Of a stretch of DNA of 64,000 bases, positions 57,886 through 64,000 are shown one piece after another. Each line of letters begins with the position of its first letter. Position 1 is the first letter of the stretch. A model generated the notes under the pieces. That model saw only the letters and a program-made list of their open reading frames with translations, made no database searches and was not told the DNA's origin. The translations under genes were made by a program, and so were the position numbers. Origin of the DNA: Diaminobutyricimonas sp. LJ205 (GTDB lineage Bacteria; Actinomycetota; Actinomycetes; Actinomycetales; Microbacteriaceae); assembly GCF_009755725.1 (NCBI RefSeq), contig NZ_CP046619.1:3038001-3102000 (forward strand), given 5' to 3'.

Positions 57886-58737
57886 TCACAGCAGATGCGA
57901 CGGCACTGGTACGTAGGAATCCTTGGCGGGAAGGGCGTCTAGGGTGCCGGTAGCCGTCTCGCAGGTGAGTTCGTTCACCAGCGCTCTTGCCCAGGACCGA
58001 AACGCCTCAGGTGAGCGGTGCCTATCGCTTGCCGCTTCTCCACGCTCGAACTGCGCGTACGCAACGTTCGGTAGTGCAGCGCACATCTGGCGGGTGATGA
58101 CGTTCAGCATCCGGGCATGCTTGTCGGCGACAGATCCGAATACCGAGTCGTAGGTGGGTATAGATCGAAGCGGTTGCATCCCAGCCACCACTATGCGGGT
58201 ACTTGGTGACGTGCGCTCTCTGATCTCACCGATCAAGTGTCGCGTGAATTGCCTCCACTTCGCCGGGCGAATCAGCGACAGCGCGTCGTTGATCCCAAGG
58301 GTGATGACGATTGCGTCGTATCGGTCGAGCCCTACGGGAAGCGATGCTGTGGCTGACTCCACGGTCATGGTCCGACTGGCGTGCACATCTACGGTGGCGC
58401 CTCGGCCGGTAGACCTTGCCAATTCCCGTGCAACGAAACCTGGAAGTGCGAGCTCGTGTGTCCTGACACCCCATCCCACGGCCGGTCCGCTACCAAACAG
58501 CAGAACCTTATGAGGAAGTGGTCCCGCAGCTTCGGCCCGCGGGGTGCCGGTCGGACGCGGAACGACATCCAACTTCGCAGCCGCGAACAGCCGCCAGACT
58601 CGCATGGTCGGTGCCAGCACAGGCCACAGCAGTGATCCGAGAGCACGAACTGTTCGCGATGCAGCTTCGAAGGACGGAACTCTGAAGGAACGGTCTTCGA
58701 TTCTGCCGGCCTCGGGGTATCGAAGGCTCACGGTCAC
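57886..58737 (-). CDS. SGNH/GDSL-family hydrolase of the WxL locus
   Basis: 283 residues from the GTG at 58737, which overlaps the previous stop by 4 bp (GTGA); longer starts would overlap that gene by over 100 bp. SGNH blocks: KVLLFGSGPAVGWGVRTHE (block I, with GSG in place of GDS), DAIVITLGINDALSL (block III, G-x-N-D) and SDRHRSPEAFRSWA (block V, D-x2-H). Ser of FGSGP is the nucleophile. Such enzymes deacylate or de-O-acetylate lipids or polysaccharides. No signal peptide; a hydrophobic segment near residue 45 may anchor it. Placement suggests action on a surface polymer. Confidence 0.82.
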   Translation of the reverse strand: MTVSLRYPEAGRIEDRSFRVPSFEAASRTVRALGSLLWPVLAPTMRVWRLFAAAKLDVVPRPTGTPRAEAAGPLPHKVLLFGSGPAVGWGVRTHELALPGFVARELARSTGRGATVDVHASRTMTVESATASLPVGLDRYDAIVITLGINDALSLIRPAKWRQFTRHLIGEIRERTSPSTRIVVAGMQPLRSIPTYDSVFGSVADKHARMLNVITRQMCAALPNVAYAQFERGEAASDRHRSPEAFRSWARALVNELTCETATGTLDALPAKDSYVPVPSHLL

Positions 58738-59756
58738 GGCAGGACTCCCGTTTCGCTCGCCGCATTCTTCTGACGCCGACGCTTGATCAGATACAAGGTC
58801 CAGCCGCCCACTCCCGCCATAGACACGATTCCGAGGGCCCACGCCAGCCAGACGAGGTCGACTGGCTTGTTCGTCTGTGCGCCCCCACCTTCGCCAGCCT
58901 CAGGGAAGGTGATCTTCGCCGCAATCTCGTGAACGAGAAGACCGCTAGACAGTTCCGCCTTCCCATTCCATGGACCCGCGGGAATCCCGTCTGCCAACGT
59001 GAAAGTGACCTGGCTCGTGTTCCCGGGCGCAATCGTCGTGGTTCGGTCGAGGCTGAACGGCCCGGCGGAAAGGCCGCTGGGGCCTTCACTTAGAGATAGC
59101 TGGCCGGTCACGTCGAGCGCCCGACCGCCGGTGTTGGTGACGGTGGCGGTCACCTGGGGGATGCCGTCCGGGGTTCGATGACCTGAGAGGTCGTTGATCT
59201 CGAACGCGGCTGCGGGACCGTTTCCGGGGGCGACAGAAAGATAGACGCGGATCCCGACTCGGGTGGCGCTGACAACGTTTGCGGTTGATGACGAACGAAC
59301 TTCTGCCCAGATCGCCGCATACTGCTCGCCCTCGGCAGCGTCATCGGGCACGGCGATGGTGACCATGACGTTCGAACTCTCGCCAGCAGCCAGCTGCAAG
59401 GACGGTTCCTCAACCCCTATCCAGGTCGTCAGCTCATTCTCCTTTGCGCCGTCCTCGCCGACGAAGGAGTCCCCCTCGATGCGCGCCGCGCCCGCGTAGA
59501 CGCGGACGTCCTGATCCGTGGCTGTGTTGTTTTGGATCTGAACTCGGCGCTGGATGGCCGTGCCGGGCGCGACATTGTCGACGATGTATGAGCGAGCGCG
59601 GGGGTCCGTTTGAGTGGCGACTGGGATGTCGAGCAGTCTGATGCCGATTCCGGCAGAGTCATCGGGTCGGCTGTCGTCCGTTGCGGCTAGTGCGGGGGCT
59701 GCCGAAGTTCCTAAGAGCAGGGTCAGGCCGAGGATGGCCAACAGTGATCGCGGCAC
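58734..59756 (-). CDS. Exported DUF916/DUF3324-type WxL-anchor protein
   Basis: About 340 residues. Signal peptide VPRSLLAILGLTLLLGTSAA, cleaved near APALA-AT. First Ig-like domain (DUF916 type): YIVDNVAPGTAIQRRVQIQN, TDQDVRVYAGAARIEGDSF, AEGEQYAAIWAEVRS. Second domain (DUF3324 type): PQVTATVTNTGGRALDVTG, SEGPSGLSAGPFSLD. The C-terminal helix WLAWALGIVSMAGVGGWTLY and IKRRRQKN tail anchor it. These proteins bind WxL proteins and peptidoglycan. I prefer the GTG at 59756: AAGGA lies 8 nt before it, whereas it abuts the ATG at 59765. A stem that could hide AAGG precedes it. Confidence 0.82.
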   Translation of the reverse strand: MPRSLLAILGLTLLLGTSAAPALAATDDSRPDDSAGIGIRLLDIPVATQTDPRARSYIVDNVAPGTAIQRRVQIQNNTATDQDVRVYAGAARIEGDSFVGEDGAKENELTTWIGVEEPSLQLAAGESSNVMVTIAVPDDAAEGEQYAAIWAEVRSSSTANVVSATRVGIRVYLSVAPGNGPAAAFEINDLSGHRTPDGIPQVTATVTNTGGRALDVTGQLSLSEGPSGLSAGPFSLDRTTTIAPGNTSQVTFTLADGIPAGPWNGKAELSSGLLVHEIAAKITFPEAGEGGGAQTNKPVDLVWLAWALGIVSMAGVGGWTLYLIKRRRQKNAASETGVLP

Positions 59757-59765
59757 GAGAATCAT

Positions 59766-59824
59766 CCTTACAGTGTCGAGTCAACGGGCTGCGGTCAGGG
59801 TTGGGCCTGACAACGACTGTAAGG
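59766..59824 (-). promoter_or_regulatory. Structured leader ahead of the WxL-anchor gene
   Basis: In the message, CCTTACAGT pairs perfectly with ACTGTAAGG 41 nt later; the 3' arm contains the AAGG ribosome site of the anchor gene. An inner GTCAGG/CCTGAC stem lies within the loop. The fold could limit translation of the anchor relative to the WxL protein encoded upstream. Confidence 0.45.
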
Positions 59825-59859
59825 GGCGACGCTGGACTCGGCACCCCCTACAGCGTCGA

Positions 59860-60393
59860 TTAGAGGACGGAGTGCGTCAGCGTTGCGGTGTAGTCAGCCG
59901 CCGCCAGTGCATCCGAGGGGACCGTGACGGTAATGGTTCCGCCCCAAGTTGCGGTGTTGTTGCCGGTCACAGCAGTCGCAGTCTGAATGACACCCGTGCC
60001 GTTGGAAGCAGTGGCCTCGGTAACCGTAGCCGTTCCGTCAACTATCGCAACGGTCGGCGTGTAAGTCACGTTTGACGCAGCGATCGTCCCCGCTGGCACC
60101 AGCACAGACGAGAACTCGCCGATGGTGTACGAAGTCGTCCAGCCGAGCGTGTCAGCGGTGAGATCCGTGACGACAACGTCGGTCGACTGGAAGGTTCCCG
60201 TGGCGCTTCCGCCGGGCGTGACGCTCGAAAGCGCAAGCGAGGCGGGAGCCGAGATACTGAGGGCGCCGGCCGTGACCTCCACAGTGGTTGTAGTGGTGTC
60301 CTCGACCGGTGCAGCCGATGCGGGCATGGCGATGACGGTGGTGATGGCAGCTGCCGACGCAATGGCGAGGGCAACCTGAGTAATACTGCGCAT
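59860..60393 (-). CDS. Secreted WxL-domain-like surface protein
   Basis: 177 residues. Signal peptide MRSITQVALAIASAAAITTV with cleavage near MPASAA-AP. The mature part is rich in Thr, Ala and Val beta strands: VEVTAGALSISAPASLALSS, DLTADTLGWTTSYTIGEFSS (W-containing strand) and the ending WGGTITVTVPSDALAAADYT. This is the layout of actinobacterial WxL-like proteins encoded upstream of a DUF916 anchor. AAGGAAG precedes the ATG. It is probably displayed non-covalently on peptidoglycan together with the following two gene products. Confidence 0.82.
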   Translation of the reverse strand: MRSITQVALAIASAAAITTVIAMPASAAPVEDTTTTTVEVTAGALSISAPASLALSSVTPGGSATGTFQSTDVVVTDLTADTLGWTTSYTIGEFSSVLVPAGTIAASNVTYTPTVAIVDGTATVTEATASNGTGVIQTATAVTGNNTATWGGTITVTVPSDALAAADYTATLTHSVL

Positions 60394-60417
60394 AGTTTCT
60401 TCCTTGGTTTTGATTTT

Positions 60418-60436
60418 GCGCCGGCAAAGCCGGCGC
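60418..60436. promoter_or_regulatory. GC-rich hairpin in the leader of the WxL-like gene
   Basis: GCGCCGGC (60418-60425), AAA, GCCGGCGC (60429-60436): a perfect 8-bp stem 25-43 bp upstream of the start codon. In the message it is followed by AAAATCAAAACC, not a U-tract, so mRNA stabilisation is more likely than termination. Confidence 0.45.
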
Positions 60437-61177
60437 GACAGAACGCTCCCTGGCGCTCGTCAATGGGCACGGCGCAGAGCCCGTGGGCACGTCAACAGGC
60501 GCGCACGGGAGCTCGACATCGTTGTGAGGGTGATCCAGCGTTGCGAGCGCGTCAAACTGATTCCGCTCGGAGCGTCATAGCTCGCGGCTTTGCGACGTGG
60601 ATTTGTTGGCAACTGCCAGCGCTACTCGGGAAGTCGACCGCATCGCGGTCGAAGAAGTGGGGCTGTTGCCGGCCTGCGGCATAAAGCTCGACGCAGACGA
60701 CAGACCCATACTGCCTCGCATCTGCCTAGCGTTATAGCCCCCTTTATGGGGTATGGGGTACAAGTGTTCTTCCTCACCTGCCGACAATCTGGTTGGTTCG
60801 CGTCCACAAGAGCGCAAGAACCCCCTTACTTGCTTGAGTTTACTCAAGAGATTGGCCCCCGTTGTGGGCGTTCCGGCCTCGTTGACCGGGTGACAAAATG
60901 GGGACAGCCCCTGTTGGCTTTACGTCCCCGCCGGTGACAGTCCTGGCCCGCGCCGTTCAGCCGCATTCGCGTCTCCCCCCAATGAAGCCCATACGCTGCC
61001 GATCGCGGTGGCATCCTCAGGAATCGGGTCCGTGTTCGTCCACCGCTCGCACCATCTCTCCCTGCACACCGCGTCGCAGCGTCACCGCGTGCTCACGCTT
61101 CAACCGCGGTTCAACCGGTTGACGTCGCCGCCGCAGTGGCCGCTCCTGTCACGCGCGGCCGGCAATAAGGTCATGGC
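60437..61177. other. Long intergenic region with palindromes
   Basis: About 740 bp between the WxL-like gene and the next small gene; open frames on both strands look random. It holds CTTGAGT-TT-ACTCAAG (60833-60848, HAIR-like half sites with the wrong spacing) and a GGGGTACA motif (60755-60762). The WxL promoter is presumably in its left part. Confidence 0.4.
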
Positions 61178-61489
61178 GTGAGCGACTTCGTACCTAAGAA
61201 AGTCGTCACTGTCAGAGCGGCATTTCCATGCCCGCTCTGTGGCAAGCGAACACGCACGACCACGAACCCGTATTACGGGACCGGGTTGTCCGTTCACCGT
61301 TGGGTCGTACATTGCTTGTCCTGTGACTGGGCCAGGCTGGTCAAGGAAAGCGACGAGCAACGACGCGCGAGGCTACCCGAGGAAGAACCGGCTGAGCCGT
61401 CGGACGAAACCGTCGCATCATCGGAGCGGCGCCACCGCCGCAGCATCTTCGGATGGCATTCCCGAAGCGAGAAGGCGCGATCCGCCTGA
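61178..61489 (+). CDS. Small zinc-ribbon protein
   Basis: 103 residues from a GTG. Two Cys pairs, FPCPLCGKRTRTT and WVVHCLSCDWARL, are 33 residues apart and should bind one zinc ion. The C-terminal half is charged and disordered (DEQRRARLPEEEPAEPSDE). Resembles single zinc-ribbon proteins of phages and islands; role unknown. TAAGGT ends 6 nt before the GTG, so a leaderless start is plausible. Preceding gap of about 740 bp. Confidence 0.6.
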   Translation: MSDFVPKKVVTVRAAFPCPLCGKRTRTTTNPYYGTGLSVHRWVVHCLSCDWARLVKESDEQRRARLPEEEPAEPSDETVASSERRHRRSIFGWHSRSEKARSA

Positions 61490-61545
61490 AGCTGAGCGCA
61501 TGCGCCTCACCCGCATGCGGGTAGAACGCCCGGTAAGCTCCCACC

Positions 61546-61761
61546 ATGGGCGTCGCTTCGAGGCTGTTACACGTTCCGTTCCGCGGAGGGTCGCTGGATG
61601 GGCTCAATCGCCCCGTTGTTCAGTACGGAGATGGATCGTTACAGCCGGGAGTCACTCATCAGTGCCCACGTGGCCGTGAGCTGTACGTTCTGCGGTGGAC
61701 CTCGTCGACACTTGGGAATGGGCTTGGGAACGACGTTCCCTATTACGAACTTCAGCGCTAG
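61546..61761 (+). CDS. Small hypothetical protein, GGxLDG type
   Basis: 71 residues: MGVASRLLHVPFRGGSLDGL, then RPVVQYGDG and RELYVLRWTSSTLGN, ending VPYYELQR. The GG-S-LDG start and the Y-x-L strand near the end match a simple pattern of small actinophage/actinobacterial proteins (GGPLDG ... Y...). It lacks a clear ribosome site. The relation to the 56916 gene (TGGRNV) is only suggestive. Confidence 0.4.
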   Translation: MGVASRLLHVPFRGGSLDGLNRPVVQYGDGSLQPGVTHQCPRGRELYVLRWTSSTLGNGLGNDVPYYELQR

Positions 61762-62536
61762 CGTGAGCGGCCGAGGGGTTCGCCCGCTGCACTGCGGGAC
61801 ACGCCTAGAGGGCAGGGCCATCACCGCCCAGCGTACTTAGAAGCGAAATCGCGCAGAACGCGCAGTACAGATAGGTGACGATTTCCGACACCTCTGAGAG
61901 GTGCGCAGTTCGGGAAGGATGCCGGTTTCGATTACCCGGGTCCGCGCCGAGGCGGCGGATAAGCCAGAACCCCGTATCTCCTCACCGACCGGAGCAGGGG
62001 TATCAGTGCGGCGCCAGGCAATAATGACACCAGCCCCGCACGGGAAGTTCCGAGATGCTTCGCCTCCGAGGGTACAAACCCGTATGTGCCCCCGGAGGCA
62101 AAGCGAGCGCCGCCCAGGGACCTCTACCCGAAGGCTGGGCGGAATTGCGCTCAACGTCCGCCTACCCGGGCGAACATCCAGATCAGCTTACCGGGGGACA
62201 TCTGACAGCGAGAATGCATCAATCACCACGCCTGCGTTCAGTCCCCTAATGACAGTGGCGGGGTACAGATCCACACCGCGTCAGTTCCAGTCGCTTGGCA
62301 GCAGTGGAAACTTCTGCCCGTGAACGCGAGTCAGGGCGGTCTGACGGTCGGCCTTCATGATCTAGTTCGAGACTCGACACCTCATCCGGCAATAATGCGC
62401 TAGAGGTCGGGCTCGCGGGCACGGCAAGTTCATGAAACTGTCCGGGTTGGTCCCGCGCTGCATGAGATTCCCTATTGTCGTAAGGCGCCTCAATGGCCCG
62501 CGGGGAGCTCACGGCCAAGAAGACGCCCTCCGAGCA
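61762..62536. other. Gene-free stretch with a 12-bp hairpin
   Basis: About 775 bp without a convincing gene. GCTTCGCCTCCG (62057-62068) pairs with CGGAGGCAAAGC (62093-62104) with one G-U, enclosing a partial second stem (GAGGG/CCCCC). GGGGTACA occurs at 62260-62267. The composition suggests decayed sequence. Confidence 0.4.
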
Positions 62537-62765
62537 TCCCAGCTGAGTCCATCCTTGGTGAGGCCGTGCAGCAGTTCGACACGCTGTCGGCGCTGCGCCG
62601 GTCGAGGCTCGCGGTCGGTTCATCGACCATCAGGACTCGGGACTGAGCAGCAGGCTGCGAGCGAAGGCCACCCCGCTGACGTTCGCCGCCGCTCAGTTGC
62701 TCCGGCCGGTGACGTGCGCGAGTACCGACGCCGAGCCGGTCCAGCAGGTCCTGTGGGTTGCCGCG
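62537..62765 (-). pseudogene. Relic of an ABC-transporter ATPase (MacB/LolD-like)
   Basis: The reverse strand, read through at least three one-base frame changes, gives DLLDRLGVGTRARHRPEQLSGGERQR, then VAFARSLLLSP, then VLMVDEPTASLDRRSAD, then ELLHGLTKDG. Signature (LSGGERQR), Walker B (MVDEPT) and D-loop (SLD) are intact in order; Walker A and the start are gone. Multiple frameshifts in 230 bp mean a decayed gene rather than one sequencing slip. Confidence 0.8.
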
Positions 62766-62847
62766 AAGCGGCGAACGTGACCTTTTCCCTTACGCCTATC
62801 AGCGTTCAAGAGGAACCTTTCGTGAGGTCTCCTGCAAGAATGCGGGC

Positions 62848-63234
62848 ATGGCACCCTGGCCGCAGGTACTCGTCGTCTTCGTCGTCGCGCTCAGTGTCAC
62901 CGCGTGCACGCAGGTCTACACCGAACGCTCTAGTGACGTGCCACCAGAGCTCTACGGCATCGCTGACCCCAACGACATGATGCCCGGGGTCAGTTGGGCT
63001 GACGGGGACACGGATGAATGGTTGCTGCTCACCTGCGGGAGCTCCTCATGCCCTTGGGAGCCGAAAGAGATCCGCAAGATCGACGACGCCACCTACGAGA
63101 TTCGGCCTGAGAAGACGGGCGGCTGGCCGTTCTGCACCGCCGACCTGACTCCAATGGTCTATCGCCTCCCGGCGCCCGTGACTCAGGGCACCCCGGTGAC
63201 CGTGCACCTCGGTTCAAGAACGGTAGAACTCTAG
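62848..63234 (+). CDS. Small lipoprotein
   Basis: 128 residues from the ATG at 62848. The signal is MAPWPQVLVVFVVALSVTAC with lipobox SVTAC (Cys20). The mature domain has paired cysteines (LLTCGSSSCPWEPKEI and GWPFCTADLTPMVYRLP) and a C-terminal beta segment VTVHLGSRTVEL. Probably an extracytoplasmic single-domain protein with disulfides; no family recognised. The start lacks a strong ribosome site but the signal peptide supports it. Confidence 0.72.
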   Translation: MAPWPQVLVVFVVALSVTACTQVYTERSSDVPPELYGIADPNDMMPGVSWADGDTDEWLLLTCGSSSCPWEPKEIRKIDDATYEIRPEKTGGWPFCTADLTPMVYRLPAPVTQGTPVTVHLGSRTVEL

Positions 63235-63501
63235 ACAGAGAGCGGGACGGCCTTCGAGTGAACGATGGACGCAGATCCGCCGCATCGCTAGGTTCGGGCG
63301 CATCATTACTCACAGCCCCCCGAGAACCACTCAAACAGGCAGGCGCCCCAGCCTCATCTCGTTCCGTCCCGATGACGACGTCGTGATCCGGAACGGTTCC
63401 CATTGCTGGCCTGTTTAAACGGCACAATCGCCCTACGCATGCTGCAGCCGCCGACCGTCGTGAGTAATCAGCGACGTGCACGCTGCATTTCAGGACTACG
63501 C
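63235..63501. other. Convergent intergenic gap
   Basis: 267 bp between the lipoprotein stop and the 3' end of the next reverse-strand gene. No gene or strong hairpin seen. Confidence 0.4.
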
Positions 63502-63735
63502 CTAAATCGGTTGTCTTGATTTGACGGGTTCTGAATCAAGAACGGCTGCATTCACTGAAAGCCAGCGCAGGAGGTTCCTGCGCTGGACGGTCTGCACATC
63601 CGCGGGGAGTGATTTTTCTCGTTCAACGATTCTCAGAGCTTCGAGCGCGAGTTCTTCGAACTCAACTGAATACTCGGAATCAGCAGCGTGGCGGAGGCTT
63701 GTGCCTTCCGCGGCTATTCTCACCATCTGCATCAC
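63502..63735 (-). CDS. Small hypothetical helical protein
   Basis: 77 residues from a GTG at 63735 (ATG at 63732 also possible). VEFEELALEALRIVEREKSL and LLRWLSVNAAVLDS are amphipathic helices; no motif is recognised. The start overlaps the stop of the GAF-domain gene (GTGATG), so they are co-transcribed and probably act together. Confidence 0.5.
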   Translation of the reverse strand: MMQMVRIAAEGTSLRHAADSEYSVEFEELALEALRIVEREKSLPADVQTVQRRNLLRWLSVNAAVLDSEPVKSRQPI

Positions 63736-64000
63736 GCTCCTGCTTCACCACTCGCGTTGATCGTAACGGCTTCCTGTGACACTTCACCAGATCCTGCTCG
63801 CGAGTTCATCGCTTGATTCACTTGCTGCGGTCCCATGGCCAGTACTTCAGCCGCCGCCAAGAGTCGTGCGAGTACCCGCATGGATGCGCGGTCGATCTCG
63901 CGTAAGTCGCCAGGTTCTGGCGAATTGATTGTTAGGAGTCCCAGAGGTATGCCTTTCGCGCGCACACCGACCGTGATGTAAGTCCGATAAGCACGCGGCT
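63732..64000 (-). CDS. GAF-domain protein, C-terminal part (continues beyond window)
   Basis: Reading in from the right edge: TYITVGVRAKGIPLGLLTIN, then PEPGDLREIDRASMRVLARLLAAAEVLA. The V-G-V-x-A-K/G-x-P-L-G-x-L-x-x-x-S pattern is the last strand pair and helix of a GAF sensor domain. The tail after it (QQVNQAMNSRAGSGEV) is short, so no catalytic domain follows. The N-terminus is outside the window. Confidence 0.65.
   Translation of the reverse strand, partial: PRAYRTYITVGVRAKGIPLGLLTINSPEPGDLREIDRASMRVLARLLAAAEVLAMGPQQVNQAMNSRAGSGEVSQEAVTINASGEAGA

Noticed and set aside
60833-60848. CTTGAGT-TT-ACTCAAG as a third HAIR operator
   Set aside because: HAIR requires a 7-nt spacer between half sites; here it is 2 nt, and no chaperone gene is near.
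1-64000. CRISPR array, rRNA operon or replication origin
   Set aside because: No regularly spaced identical repeats with variable spacers, no rRNA-like sequence and no DnaA-box cluster were seen.

Overview
The window is high-GC, densely packed DNA from an actinobacterium, most likely a member of the Microbacteriaceae. The evidence is the protein families present, the HspR/HAIR control of the heat-shock genes, the codon bias, and many start codons placed 6-7 nt after a TANNNT -10 box, which suggests leaderless mRNAs. I could not run a similarity search, so family calls rest on motifs and gene context.

Layout. (1) 1-8322: an AEC transporter cut by the left edge; a relic chimera of acetaldehyde dehydrogenase and 4-hydroxy-2-oxovalerate aldolase, divergent from an IclR regulator; a flavin oxidase; an alpha/beta hydrolase; a DUF6421-like protein; a two-component system. 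(2) 8323-16705: an ArsR-SRPBCC pair, an ABC exporter, a GyrI-like protein, a threonine aldolase, an acyl-CoA ligase, a frameshifted AlkD gene and a sugar/polyol-type dehydrogenase. The dehydrogenase belongs with the GntR regulator and Nramp-like transporter that follow (16785-18977). (3) 19151-22391: a DrrAB-type ABC exporter behind DUF4097 and ribbon-helix-helix genes, with a perfect palindrome overlapping the first start codon. (4) 22591-28622: acetyl-CoA synthetase, LhgO, an ECF41 sigma factor with its carboxymuconolactone decarboxylase partner, and a FUSC protein. (5) 28627-42672: an N-domain-less ClpB and the dnaK-grpE-dnaJ-hspR operon, both preceded by HAIR elements. Between them lie an SufR-like regulator/lipoprotein pair, DUF817, an SDR, an LLM oxidoreductase, an rRNA methyltransferase, a metallo-hydrolase and a LacI regulator. 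(6) 42783-51255: MFS, MarR, amidase, SemiSWEET-like, TetR/hydrolase, dcd and SDR genes.

A tRNA-Gly(CCC) gene at 51442 marks a boundary. Downstream (51516-64000) gene density falls and relics appear: an IS-end-like repeat cluster, a degraded second tRNA-Gly, an ABC ATPase relic and long stretches without genes. The island carries a defence-like block: a DUF6602 nuclease, a PIN nuclease with an XRE/ImmA-IrrE partner, and a coupled pair of a caspase-like protease and a three-helix membrane protein. It also carries a WxL-type surface locus (WxL-like protein, DUF916-type anchor, SGNH hydrolase) and several small genes.

Two families of dispersed palindromes are scattered through the chromosomal part. 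One (about 60 bp, five copies) sits between genes and sometimes supplies a stop codon. The other (GGTCGAGCTTG-type) forms intergenic hairpins and has also entered coding sequences, where it encodes short in-frame Gly/Ser-rich insertions in three proteins. The strongest candidate for an undescribed system is the caspase/membrane-protein pair and its neighbours.
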